A stretch of 64,000 bases of DNA from Leptospira sp. (GTDB lineage Bacteria; Spirochaetota; Leptospiria; Leptospirales; Leptospiraceae): contig JAPZTS010000001.1 in assembly GCA_027533185.1 (NCBI GenBank), positions 291,093 through 355,092 of the forward strand, given 5' to 3'. This document shows, piece by piece, positions 36,234-45,251 of the stretch. The notes beneath the pieces were generated by a model. The model was not told where the DNA came from, did no database searches, and saw only the letters and a list, made by a program, of their open reading frames with translations. A program made the position numbers and the translations under genes. The first letter of the stretch is position 1; every line of letters starts with the position of its first letter.

Positions 36234-37306
36234 AACGAAGATTCCAAGGTGCCTACAACTTCGGATATATTTTCTTTTCCGAGATCTTTTAGCTTTTGGT
36301 CCAGATATTGGCAGATTTTATAAGGTAGGTAAGGGCCTTCGTAGATATAACCTGTATATACTTGGATTAGGTTTGCGCCTGCTAAAATCATTTTCCAAGC
36401 ATCCTCTCCAGAACTTATTCCACCTACGCCAATGATAGGAATTTTTCCCTGTAAAACCCTGTATGCTTCGGATACAAATTTGAGAGATTTTTCAAAAAGA
36501 GGCGATCCTGATAAACCACCTTCAGGAGGATTTAGTTCCCCTAATGTAGATTTATCGAGAGTTGTATTTGTTAAAATTACTCCGTCAATATTTTCGGAAA
36601 GACAAACATCGAGATTTTCGCGGAGGTCTTCTAAGCTAAGATCAGGTGCAAATTTAAGATAGAGTGGAATTGGGAATTGATTTTCGAAAGCAGATTGAAT
36701 TCCCTTTATCAATTCAATTAAACTTTTCTTTGTTTGTAGGCTACGAAGGCCTGGAGTATTTGGAGAGCTTACATTTATTACCGCATAATCTGCATAAGGG
36801 GAAAGTTTCTTTAAAGTGTAAACATAATCTTCAACAGAGTTTTCAATTTCTGTCATTTTGGATTTTCCTGCGTTGATTCCTCGGATTCCCGATTTTTGCT
36901 GATTTTTTAATACCTGGTAGGCTTTGTCTGCACCAGGGTTGTTGAAACCCATTCTGTTCACGAGTGCCTTTTGGTTTGGATATCGAAAGAGTCTAGGTTT
37001 TTCATTTCCAGGCTGTTCTTTAGCAGTGATGGTGCCAACTTCAACGAAACCAAAACCCATATGGATAAGAGTTGGAAACAATTCTGTTGTTTTGTCAAAC
37101 CCGGCGGCAAGTCCTAACGGATTTGGGAAATGAATCCCATGAATCGTTTGTTCCAGTCGTTTGGATTTGTATGAAAGAAAGGTAGATAGGGTCTTGTGGA
37201 AGAAAGGGATCTTGTGAGACAGAGAAAGGAAGGTGGCCGCTAAGTGGTGGGCTTCCTCTGGATTTAAATGGAATAAAATGGGTTTGAGTATTTGTTCGTA
37301 GAGCAA
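36230..37306 (-). CDS. pyrD: Dihydroorotate dehydrogenase (quinone), class 2
   Basis: A 358-residue membrane-associated FMN enzyme oxidising dihydroorotate in pyrimidine synthesis and passing electrons to quinone. The N-terminal amphipathic helix pair (residues 1-40) marks class 2. Motifs are GLAAGFDKTTE, NRMGFNNPGADK, the catalytic serine in INVSSPNTPGLR, LKFAPDLS and GVGGISSGEDA. The start is TTG at 37306 with AAGG upstream. The RNA methyltransferase gene follows with a 4-base overlap. Confidence 0.95.
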   Translation of the reverse strand: MLYEQILKPILFHLNPEEAHHLAATFLSLSHKIPFFHKTLSTFLSYKSKRLEQTIHGIHFPNPLGLAAGFDKTTELFPTLIHMGFGFVEVGTITAKEQPGNEKPRLFRYPNQKALVNRMGFNNPGADKAYQVLKNQQKSGIRGINAGKSKMTEIENSVEDYVYTLKKLSPYADYAVINVSSPNTPGLRSLQTKKSLIELIKGIQSAFENQFPIPLYLKFAPDLSLEDLRENLDVCLSENIDGVILTNTTLDKSTLGELNPPEGGLSGSPLFEKSLKFVSEAYRVLQGKIPIIGVGGISSGEDAWKMILAGANLIQVYTGYIYEGPYLPYKICQYLDQKLKDLGKENISEVVGTLESSL

Positions 37307-37406
37307 GGGAAAAAGCCTTTCGTTTATCCTTTTTTTAGGGGAAAATCTTACAATTTCTTTCCGAAATTAGCCACTTGAATTACGTTCTCAGAAGAGACTG
37401 ATTTTG

Positions 37407-39023
37407 ATGCAAAGCGAAGAGATCCAATCCAGAATTTGGCAAAATCCAGCTGCATTTCCGCCAGAAGACATACTCCGAGAGTTAGAAAATCTGCTTCGTT
37501 CCAATCCCGATTATTGGTTAAAGATTCGAAAGGATGGAGTGATCGTAGATTATAAATCCTCAAGGTTCATTCGGATCGGAGAGTCACCTGATGAATTTGT
37601 TGGAAAACACATTTCGGAAGGACTTCCTGAATACTTAAGACCTATAGCAGAAGAGGCTCTCGACTATCTATCTGGTCGAAAAAATCAGGTTTTTTGGAAA
37701 GAATATTCCTATGGAGATTCAAATAATCTTCGTTACGTGGAAGTGAGATTTGTAGTTCTTTATGATGGCTATATTATGTCCACACATAGGGATATAACAG
37801 AGCGAAAACGATTGGAAGCCGCTTTCCTGGAAAGTGAGTCTCGATTTTTGACTATGGCACAAAATGCTGCCGACTCAATCATCATTATAAATGAAGAGGG
37901 ATTGATCCAATTTTTTAATAGGGCAGCTGAACTAACGTTCGGATATCAAGTAGAAGAAGTAGTTGGGAAAAATGTAAATCTCATCATGCCAATGCATATA
38001 AAATCGGAACATGATCGCTATTTGCAAAATTACAAGGCTACAGGTAAAAAAAATATTATAGGAAAAGGTAGGGAAATTACTGCCATTCGAAAAACAGGCG
38101 AAGAGTTTCCTTGTGAATTAGCAGTCAGTGAATTCAATACAAAAACTGGAAAAATGTTCACGGGAATTCTGAGAGATATATCCCAAAGAAAATCCCAAGA
38201 AGCCGAATTGTACCAATACCGAAATCATTTAGAGGAACTCGTAGAAAAACAGACAATGGATTTGAAACTTGCTAAAAATATAGCAGAAGAGGCTTCGTAC
38301 ATGAAGTCGTTATTTTTAGCGAATATTTCACATGAATTAAAAACTCCTATACATGCAATCTTGAGTTATGCAGAGTTAGGCGAAGATAAATCAGCCACTG
38401 TTTCTCCTGAAAAAATTAAAGAATACTTTCAAATCATTGACTCTTCTGGCAAAAGGCTTCTTTCCCTTTTGGACAATTTACTGGACATAGCAAAACTAGA
38501 ATCGGGCAAAATGCGGTATATTTATGAAAAAAATTGCCTAAAAGATGCAACAAAGTTTGTTGTGAATGAACTTAGAGTGATTCTAGAAAAAAGAAATATT
38601 CGAGTTTTGCTTAAGGACAATCGTGATCGATGGGAAGCTGAATTTGATATTGAACGGATACAACAAGTGATTCGAAATATTATATCCAATGCATTAAAAT
38701 TTATTCCAGATGGAACTAATATAGAAATACAGATGATTGAACGGGAGTTTATTCCAAGAAAAAACAAGGAGTATGTAAAAGGAATAGGACTTCAAATACG
38801 CGATTTTGGACCCGGAATTCCACCAGAAGATCTAGATAAAATATTTGAAAAATTCATTCAATCGAAACAAGTTAAAGCAGGGACAAAAGGTACTGGACTT
38901 GGGCTTTCGATCTCGAGAGAGATAGTAAATGACCATAATGGTTTGTTATATGCGGAGAATCACGAAGAAGTTGGGGCCATTTTTACTATGCTGATTCCAG
39001 AGGTAAAGGTTTCCGTACCATGA
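37407..39023 (+). CDS. PAS-PAS sensor histidine kinase
   Basis: A 538-residue cytoplasmic kinase. Two PAS domains (about 35-125 and 140-265, the second with FFNRAAELTFGYQVEEVVGKNVNLIMP) are followed by a coiled coil (QTMDLKLAKNIAEEA), the DHp histidine in LANISHELKTPIHAIL, and a HATPase with NIISNALKFIP, IRDFGPGIPP and GTGLGLSISREIV. This is the hybrid-type HisKA family but without a receiver; the receiver is supplied by the next gene, which overlaps by 4 bases. ATG 37407 or TTG 37404 could be the start. Confidence 0.92.
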   Translation: MQSEEIQSRIWQNPAAFPPEDILRELENLLRSNPDYWLKIRKDGVIVDYKSSRFIRIGESPDEFVGKHISEGLPEYLRPIAEEALDYLSGRKNQVFWKEYSYGDSNNLRYVEVRFVVLYDGYIMSTHRDITERKRLEAAFLESESRFLTMAQNAADSIIIINEEGLIQFFNRAAELTFGYQVEEVVGKNVNLIMPMHIKSEHDRYLQNYKATGKKNIIGKGREITAIRKTGEEFPCELAVSEFNTKTGKMFTGILRDISQRKSQEAELYQYRNHLEELVEKQTMDLKLAKNIAEEASYMKSLFLANISHELKTPIHAILSYAELGEDKSATVSPEKIKEYFQIIDSSGKRLLSLLDNLLDIAKLESGKMRYIYEKNCLKDATKFVVNELRVILEKRNIRVLLKDNRDRWEAEFDIERIQQVIRNIISNALKFIPDGTNIEIQMIEREFIPRKNKEYVKGIGLQIRDFGPGIPPEDLDKIFEKFIQSKQVKAGTKGTGLGLSISREIVNDHNGLLYAENHEEVGAIFTMLIPEVKVSVP

Positions 39024-39949
39024 TGAATCTTTTGGCAGTCGATGACGAACTAATCAATTTGATGATCATCGAAGAATCTTTAGGAGATAAGGGATATTCG
39101 ATTACAAAGGCTTCCGATGGTGAAGAGGCACTGCGAATTTTGAATACCAGTGAAAGCCAATTTCATGCAATTATCTTGGATAGGCTCATGCCTAAAATGG
39201 ATGGGATTGAATTATTAAAAAAAATAAAAAAAACGGAGAAACTTAGGGACATTCCAGTTATTTTCCAAACAGCCCTGAGCTCTGTCTCAGATATGACAGA
39301 GGGATTGGATGCTGGCGCATTTTACTATTTAACAAAACCATACTCCCGCGCACTTCTTGTGCGAATTGTCCAGACAGCAGTAGAGCACTATATTAAACTT
39401 TCCCGTGCGAAAGAAGATCTGCACAAAGGTATGGGCGCACTACGGTTGATGAATAGTGGTGTGTTCAAAATTAAAACCATTCGGGAGTCTCACGAATTAG
39501 CTCCCTTACTTGCCAATGCCTGTCCCGATCCAGAACGAGTGCTTACTGGAATAATGGAAATTTTGAACAATGCAATCGAACATGGCAATTTGAACATCTC
39601 ATATCAAGAAAAATCTGAACTTCATGATACGGATAAGTTGATGGATGAAATCTACCGAAGGTTGGAAAAACCAGAGTATAAAGATAAGTTTGTTGAAGTA
39701 GTATTTCAGCGTAATAGTGACCATATTGAGATCCAGGTAAAAGATATGGGCAATGGTTTCGACTGGGAAAAATTTCTTTCGATTCAGGCAATGACCAAAA
39801 ATGCCTTCAAAACCCATGGCCGTGGGATATTTATGGCAAAAAAATTATCATTCGATGACCTAACATATCGTAATGAAGGTAGAATAGCAATTATTCGGAT
39901 TGATCTAACACCTAAAACAAGCAACTTATTAACAGATTTTCAAGAATAG
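39020..39949 (+). CDS. Receiver-HATPase protein
   Basis: A 309-residue soluble protein. Residues 1-125 are a complete receiver (LAVDDELIN, acceptor aspartate in ILDRLMPKMDGIE, FQTALSS, YLTKPYSRALL). The C-terminal part (about 170-300) is a serine-kinase-like HATPase: EILNNAIEHGNL (N box), VKDMGNGFDWEKF (G1) and GRGIFMAKKL (G2). No DHp histidine exists, so this is the RsbW/anti-sigma type of HATPase controlled by a receiver. It is translationally coupled to the kinase gene. A STAS protein is the expected target. Confidence 0.88.
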   Translation: MMNLLAVDDELINLMIIEESLGDKGYSITKASDGEEALRILNTSESQFHAIILDRLMPKMDGIELLKKIKKTEKLRDIPVIFQTALSSVSDMTEGLDAGAFYYLTKPYSRALLVRIVQTAVEHYIKLSRAKEDLHKGMGALRLMNSGVFKIKTIRESHELAPLLANACPDPERVLTGIMEILNNAIEHGNLNISYQEKSELHDTDKLMDEIYRRLEKPEYKDKFVEVVFQRNSDHIEIQVKDMGNGFDWEKFLSIQAMTKNAFKTHGRGIFMAKKLSFDDLTYRNEGRIAIIRIDLTPKTSNLLTDFQE

Positions 39950-39990
39950 ATAATCCAAATACAATTTGAATTCTGAGACTTAATTCTTTT

Positions 39991-40746
39991 TTATATTTTA
40001 TGGGAACCAGATTGGTGGTTTTGAGTGATACCCAAAGACTGTGCTGTTTTTGTTCGTATCGAAGAATAGTTTTTATCAAATTTTGGAATCGCATAAATAT
40101 CCCATGATGAAATTGGAAGCGAATCAATTTCCTGAAGAACTCGATGTAATTTTTCTTCTTCTATTGGCGTTCTGGAAAACAAAAAGGGATTTCTGAACTC
40201 TTCCATTAAATTTGGATATTTGTTATCATTCTGATCTATTAAAAGAACTAACTCAGAACCGCGAGAAGAGATGTAATTCAAAAAATCGTTTCCGTAAGGA
40301 CTCTGGTTTTCCATCGGATTTCGTTTTTCTAACATCCATTTGAGCCAATCGAATCCATAAATAAAATCATGAATATATCTAAATTTGATTTTGGAATCTT
40401 TTCCAAAGAGCTCAAAAATTGAAATGAGCTTCTCTTTTTTAAGATTTAACTCTTCCAAGAAAACTGTATCCTTTGAGTTACATTGATTGATTACTTCAAA
40501 AGAAAGATAATCAATATCTAGAAAAATATTGTGAGGAAAATTAAATTCTATCGATTCTACAATGGAAATCAAAAAATCTTCTATCGACTTCCAATCTTCT
40601 TTTCCCAGATTAAAACTTCGAATAGATTCTTCAAATTTAGATTGGTCAAATGCATGTTTCCTTTTCGGTGAAAGGGTTTTTTTTGTTCGCAGAATTGGTT
40701 CTAAAAAATTCTGTAATTTTTGAAGTTCGTAAGTCATAGATTTCAA
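39991..40746 (-). CDS. Hypothetical protein coupled to UbiA prenyltransferase gene
   Basis: A 251-residue soluble, highly charged protein with no signal peptide or membrane helix. I do not recognise a family. It is rich in Phe, Glu and Lys, with the segments FIYGFDWLKWMLEKRNP and SRGSELVLLIDQNDNKYPNL. The gene starts 5 bases after the UbiA gene on the same strand, so it probably belongs to that pathway or regulates it. It ends in a 41-base gap from the convergent receiver-HATPase gene. Confidence 0.65.
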   Translation of the reverse strand: MKSMTYELQKLQNFLEPILRTKKTLSPKRKHAFDQSKFEESIRSFNLGKEDWKSIEDFLISIVESIEFNFPHNIFLDIDYLSFEVINQCNSKDTVFLEELNLKKEKLISIFELFGKDSKIKFRYIHDFIYGFDWLKWMLEKRNPMENQSPYGNDFLNYISSRGSELVLLIDQNDNKYPNLMEEFRNPFLFSRTPIEEEKLHRVLQEIDSLPISSWDIYAIPKFDKNYSSIRTKTAQSLGITQNHQSGSHKI

Positions 40747-40751
40747 TCCAG

Positions 40752-41690
40752 CTAACTAGTTGGGATAAACTTTCTATATATTGTGTAGATTGAAAAAAGA
40801 CATAAGGTTCCCCAAATTAAGTAGTGTAGCTTATCTTTATACACCCTTTGGTAATCAAACGCATTTGTTTTTGCCTTTTTAGAAAGTGCAAAGATTTGTT
40901 CAAGATAATGCAAATTAAATACTATGATCAGGATCGAAAAACCAAGACGATATTTTATTTGAAATAAAATTAAGTATGCTAATAATAGAATAAACGAAAT
41001 TGATAAAATGACAATAATTGTTTTATGTATATACTTGTTCCCAAAAATTGTTACAAATGTTCTTTTTCCACCAAGCTTATCACTTTCTTCATCACTGAAT
41101 CCACTCGCCATTGCACTTGTTAAGGATAAAATTGTATAAATTTGAATTAGAAGAAAAAACTCTAAATTAAAGAAGTTTGGGTTTTGAAGATAAAAATGAA
41201 ATAAAGGAAGAACAAATCCGACTCCAATCATTTCTAAAAATTCTCCGCCACCTCTGTAATTGAGTTTTACTGGCGGTAGAGAATACATTAAAAAGACAAG
41301 AATACAAATGATTGAAACTAAATTGGAGTAACTTCTTCCGACGTAAAATTCGATCAAAATTCCAAAGATAATAGTAAAAAATCCAAAAATAAGTCCAACA
41401 CCTAACACCTCATTCTTATTAAGTATCAAGTCCGGTATTGTTTTAAGGGAGCTATCAGGGAAGAGAGTTCTTTTTATCTTGTCGACGGATGCGTCCGCAT
41501 AATCGTTAAGAAGGACAATGAACGAAACTAATGAAAAGGTAAACAAAAAGCCAAATAAAAGAGCCAACCAATTTGTTTCGTTTGCGGAAGAAATTCCAAA
41601 ACTTTGTCCCAGAATAAATGGGACAAAGAGTTTAGGCCAACTTTTAATCTTTAGGGCAAAAATCCATCGTTGCAGAAAATTCATAATCAT
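40752..41690 (-). CDS. UbiA-family prenyltransferase (first copy)
   Basis: A 312-residue integral membrane enzyme with about eight to nine helices. The first aspartate motif is NDYADASVD (NDxxDxxxD) and the second is SGFSDEESDKLGGKRT. The motif YSLPPVKLNYRGGGEFLEMIGVGFVLP is typical of MenA-like and CrtEb-like members. It would transfer an isoprenoid chain to an acceptor, or elongate a carotenoid, in the membrane. ATG at 41690 or 41684 fits the first helix. It is divergent from the ABC genes; a second copy lies on the other side of them. Confidence 0.85.
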   Translation of the reverse strand: MIMNFLQRWIFALKIKSWPKLFVPFILGQSFGISSANETNWLALLFGFLFTFSLVSFIVLLNDYADASVDKIKRTLFPDSSLKTIPDLILNKNEVLGVGLIFGFFTIIFGILIEFYVGRSYSNLVSIICILVFLMYSLPPVKLNYRGGGEFLEMIGVGFVLPLFHFYLQNPNFFNLEFFLLIQIYTILSLTSAMASGFSDEESDKLGGKRTFVTIFGNKYIHKTIIVILSISFILLLAYLILFQIKYRLGFSILIIVFNLHYLEQIFALSKKAKTNAFDYQRVYKDKLHYLIWGTLCLFSIYTIYRKFIPTS

Positions 41691-41743
41691 CGAAAATATG
41701 GACAGATTCTGGCAAAGAGCTTTTTCCAGAGTCCAATTTGTAT

Positions 41744-42499
41744 ATGATTTCAAAGGTCGAGAATCTGAATACAACCAGATTATTAGAATGCAAAAATCTT
41801 TTTAAAAAATTTGCTAATGAGCCTGTTTTGAATGGCATTAATTTTTGTTTAGAAGGGCCTTCCCTCCTGGCTTTAGTTGGTCCAAATGGAGCTGGAAAGA
41901 CAACTTTACTCAGAATTTTAGCAGGTTTGGTCACTCAGGACTCTGGCTCTGTTCAATTTGATGGATATGTGAATTCTCTAGCTTCGGATAGAGTGGGTTA
42001 CTGCCCCCAAACTCCTGTTTTCTGGAAATATCTGACAGTTTATGAACAATTTTTATTCTTGGCCGATCTTTACAAAATTCCAAGAAAGGCAATTACGGAG
42101 AGAATTGAATTCTTAATAGATGCACTTCGTTTGGAATCAGTTGTGAAAAAGCGAGTGGAGCATCTATCCGGTGGCATGCAGAAGCGGGTGAATTTAGCTG
42201 GATCCTTAGTTCACTCACCGTCACTCCTACTATTAGATGAACCTACGGCGAACTTGGACATGGAAGCCAAAGCATACGTTCACAATCTGCTAAAAGAATT
42301 GATTTTGAAAAACCAAATTTTGATTGTTTGTTCAAGTCATGATCTGATGGAAATTTCGCAGTCAGCGACGCACTTGCTTATTATAAGAGATGGAAGTCAA
42401 AAATACTTTTCCAACATGGACGACCTATCATCGATCCCTGGTAATGAATTAAAAATTCAAGACCTTTATTCTCGTTTTGCAAGCAATCCTACCGAATGA
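41744..42499 (+). CDS. ABC transporter ATP-binding protein
   Basis: A 251-residue ATPase of the ABC-2/drug-type exporters. Walker A GPNGAGKTT, Q-loop YCPQTPVFW, signature LSGGMQKRV, Walker B LLLLDEPTANLD and H-loop CSSHD are all present. It overlaps the permease gene by 4 bases. The gene leads a plus-strand operon of ATPase, permease, UbiA and a cyclase-like protein, suggesting export of an isoprenoid-derived product. ATG 41744 is chosen over TTG 41738. The short space to the divergent UbiA gene must hold both promoters. Confidence 0.9.
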   Translation: MISKVENLNTTRLLECKNLFKKFANEPVLNGINFCLEGPSLLALVGPNGAGKTTLLRILAGLVTQDSGSVQFDGYVNSLASDRVGYCPQTPVFWKYLTVYEQFLFLADLYKIPRKAITERIEFLIDALRLESVVKKRVEHLSGGMQKRVNLAGSLVHSPSLLLLDEPTANLDMEAKAYVHNLLKELILKNQILIVCSSHDLMEISQSATHLLIIRDGSQKYFSNMDDLSSIPGNELKIQDLYSRFASNPTE

Positions 42500-43656
42500 A
42501 TCTAATTGTTACCTCTATTTTTTATCGAAGTTTCCTGCAAATTTTGAGGAATCGATTTTCTCTCGCCTTAACTATTTTAACAACTCCCTTCTTCTTAATT
42601 CTTTACTGGCTAGTATTTGTTGGTTCAAACTCAGCCCGTATAGGTATTTTTATGGAAGCTGATGTGAGCTCAAAAAGTCCTTTAAATAGTGAAAGAAGTT
42701 TTGCTGAAGTCGTATCAGAGTTGAAAAGGGAGATGGATGCTTCGACTTCACGCAATCCAATCACCTGGATTGAGCTAGAAAAAATACCAAATACAAAAAC
42801 TGAGAATAGCGAAGGAAATACTTCAGGAGACTCTTTCGAAGTTCTGCTTACTTTTAAACGAATGCAAAACTCCGAAAATCCGAAATTTAAAAACTCTTAT
42901 ATAGAAATAAGCAACGATGGAAAACTTTCTTCTATTTTGTTATCCTATAAAATCAAAGATTTCTTTTTAGATCAAGTTCTTGGGAATTATCAGTTACCAA
43001 TACAAGTTCATTTACAAAAAACTGATCTGGACTTATTCCAATTTTCTAATTTTGCAGTCGGGTTTATTGTATTTGCGATGATCATGATGATCTTTTCGAG
43101 TTCGCAATCGATCGCCGTAGAGATTGAGACTAATACTTGGATTCGTTATCGTTTAGCAAATCTACCTATTACCTCATATCTTTTGGGAATGTCAAGTGTT
43201 CAACTTTTCTTTGGTATGATCTCAATTCTGATTTCCTATCTTTGTATAGTTTTTTTAAGAGTTGATCTTTCATTCCATTTCTTTTCTTTTATTGCTATTT
43301 GTACACTGGGTCTAGCCGTTCATATTCAAATTGGTTTTTGTTTGGCGGGAATTTTTAAAAATACAATGTTGGTTTTTTTGGGTTCCAGCTTTGTAATGTT
43401 TTTGCTTTTGTTATTTTCTGGCATCGTTTTTCCAAGTCCGCCAAATCTCTTGATTTCTGAAGGTCACTCGATTGATTTTTTCGGAATGCTTCCCTCTGCG
43501 ATTGTCAAAAAATTACTCGATCTAACTGCGGAGAGTAGCAGTGACCGACCGACTTTCTATAACCTTTTGATTCAAATTTTTTTTTACTGGGTTTTTCTCT
43601 TACTGATCAATTCATATCTTTTAAGACGTCTTTACACAATTCAAGGGACGGATTAA
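42496..43656 (+). CDS. ABC-2 type permease
   Basis: A 386-residue membrane protein. One helix at about 25-43 is followed by a long extracytoplasmic segment (about 50-175) rich in Ser, Asn and Glu, and then about five helices (from VGFIVFAMIMMIFSSSQSIAV to the C-terminus). This is the layout of ABC-2 permeases of the NodJ/DrrB/CcmB group. It has no own ATPase and pairs with the preceding gene. Its substrate is unknown. Confidence 0.85.
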   Translation: MNLIVTSIFYRSFLQILRNRFSLALTILTTPFFLILYWLVFVGSNSARIGIFMEADVSSKSPLNSERSFAEVVSELKREMDASTSRNPITWIELEKIPNTKTENSEGNTSGDSFEVLLTFKRMQNSENPKFKNSYIEISNDGKLSSILLSYKIKDFFLDQVLGNYQLPIQVHLQKTDLDLFQFSNFAVGFIVFAMIMMIFSSSQSIAVEIETNTWIRYRLANLPITSYLLGMSSVQLFFGMISILISYLCIVFLRVDLSFHFFSFIAICTLGLAVHIQIGFCLAGIFKNTMLVFLGSSFVMFLLLLFSGIVFPSPPNLLISEGHSIDFFGMLPSAIVKKLLDLTAESSSDRPTFYNLLIQIFFYWVFLLLINSYLLRRLYTIQGTD

Positions 43657-43657
43657 G

Positions 43658-44554
43658 ATGAAAAAAGTAATTTTCTCTTGGCTACAGGCAGCAAGGCTTC
43701 CCTCTTTAAGCTATATACTGATTCCAATTTTATTGGGAACTTCCATTGCCTACTCGAAAGGATATTCGATTTCAACGTATTCATTAGTTTGTTTACTTTG
43801 TTACGGTGTCGCCAACCAACTCTTTATTGTTTTTGGAAATGACTACGCTGATCAGGAGACAGATGCACTGAATCAAACATTTACAATTTTTTCGGGGGGC
43901 TCAAGAACGCTTGTTGAGGGTAAACTTTCTCCAAAAAGTATTCTTTATGCTACAATTTTATTTGCGACATTTATGTTGCTCCTATCGATCTACTTTTCGA
44001 TTTTAAAAAATGACCTAGTATTTATTATTCTAACTTTGGCATCAATTGCGTTATTGTATGCGTATTCGTATCCTCCTTTTAAGCTATCTTATCGCGGCGG
44101 TGGAGAGATATTGCAAGCTTTAGGTGTTGGCTTTATTCTTCCCTTGTTCGCTTATCGATTTTTTTCTTTAAGTTTTTCTGATTTCGAATTGAACCTATTG
44201 CCAGTTTTATTTCTTATCAATTTGAGTTGTGCAATGGCAACCTCTTTGCCTGATTATCCTTCTGATTTACAGTCTTCAAAGAAGACAGTAACTGTAACCT
44301 TTGGCAATTTATTTGTGAAAATATCGATTCTTATACTAGAATCTATTTCATTTGTCTATTTACTAACGATACTTAAAAATCTGAATTTTCCCTATTCAAA
44401 TATATTTATTTGTATTATGGTTTTATGTATTCTGTTTTCCTTTTTAGGTCTAAAGAGTAAACCAAAAGAAAAGCTACTATCCATGTTTGTTTTTTTTTCT
44501 ATATTGTTTACGCTAAGTTTGCAAATTCACTTAATTTTAAGTTTCTATTTTTAA
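43658..44554 (+). CDS. UbiA-family prenyltransferase (second copy)
   Basis: A 298-residue membrane enzyme with about nine helices, paralogous to the copy at 40752-41690. The first motif is FGNDYADQETD and the second is TSLPDYPSDLQSSKKTVTVTFG; SYPPFKLSYRGGGEILQALGVGFILPLF matches the other copy closely. Unlike that copy it has a GGSRTLVEGKLSP stretch after the first motif, as in MenA. It starts 1 base after the permease gene and is followed 7 bases later by the cyclase-like gene. Substrate inference: an isoprenoid chain plus a quinone or carotenoid acceptor. Confidence 0.85.
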   Translation: MKKVIFSWLQAARLPSLSYILIPILLGTSIAYSKGYSISTYSLVCLLCYGVANQLFIVFGNDYADQETDALNQTFTIFSGGSRTLVEGKLSPKSILYATILFATFMLLLSIYFSILKNDLVFIILTLASIALLYAYSYPPFKLSYRGGGEILQALGVGFILPLFAYRFFSLSFSDFELNLLPVLFLINLSCAMATSLPDYPSDLQSSKKTVTVTFGNLFVKISILILESISFVYLLTILKNLNFPYSNIFICIMVLCILFSFLGLKSKPKEKLLSMFVFFSILFTLSLQIHLILSFYF

Positions 44555-44561
44555 TATTTTA

Positions 44562-45251
44562 ATGTTGGAATATAATTTTCTAATCCTTTCTTTACTTTTT
44601 TTGATTCCAAGTTTTTTAGTTTTTTTGCTTCGAAAAGACTTGCGAAAGATGATGATTAGTTTAGCGATATACTCTATCCCTTTTGCATTTACAGAAAGGT
44701 ATTTTTACCCAACTTACTGGGAACCAGATTTTTTATGGAATTTGGTGGAAATCTTCGGTTTTGGTATAGAAGATTTGATTTTTGTAATCGGTCTCTCTGG
44801 ATTTAGTTCGACGGTGTATGCAGTTGTTTTTCAAAAACGATTGTACCCGATAAAACAAAAAAACTACACCCCAAGTTTCATTTTGATACTATTATTTTTA
44901 ATTATAACTTTGGCGGTTTTGATTTTTGTATATTTAGAGATTCATTTGATATATGGTGCGCCAGCGCTTATGTTTTTTCTCTATCTTGGTATTTCGATAA
45001 AACGTAAAGATTTACTTTTTCCTGGAATTATAGGAGGAATTCTTTCTTGTTTGGTTTACACTCTGCTTTGTTATGCGATATTTCTTATCTATCCAAATAT
45101 TTTTGAGATAACCTGGCATACAGAAAAATTTTTAAACTTAAAACTATTTTTTATTCCAATTGAGGAACTTATTTATAGTTTTACATCCGGGTGTGTTGCA
45201 ACAGTTTTTTATCCTGTCGTATATCAAACCGCTTTTAAAAATTTCGAATAG
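44562..45251 (+). CDS. Lycopene-cyclase-domain (CarR/CrtYcd-like) membrane protein
   Basis: A 229-residue integral membrane protein with about seven helices and an internal repeat. The two halves carry the paired motifs of heterodimeric lycopene cyclases: YPTYWEPDFLW with FGIEDLIF in the first and FFIPIEELIYSFTSG in the second (PIEE-type acidic motif). In the family the two halves occur as separate subunits or fused, as here. It lies directly after a UbiA gene, as in C50-carotenoid CrtEb-CrtYe/Yf clusters. No Shine-Dalgarno is obvious. The last 28 bases overlap the convergent phosphatase gene. Confidence 0.75.
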   Translation: MLEYNFLILSLLFLIPSFLVFLLRKDLRKMMISLAIYSIPFAFTERYFYPTYWEPDFLWNLVEIFGFGIEDLIFVIGLSGFSSTVYAVVFQKRLYPIKQKNYTPSFILILLFLIITLAVLIFVYLEIHLIYGAPALMFFLYLGISIKRKDLLFPGIIGGILSCLVYTLLCYAIFLIYPNIFEITWHTEKFLNLKLFFIPIEELIYSFTSGCVATVFYPVVYQTAFKNFE

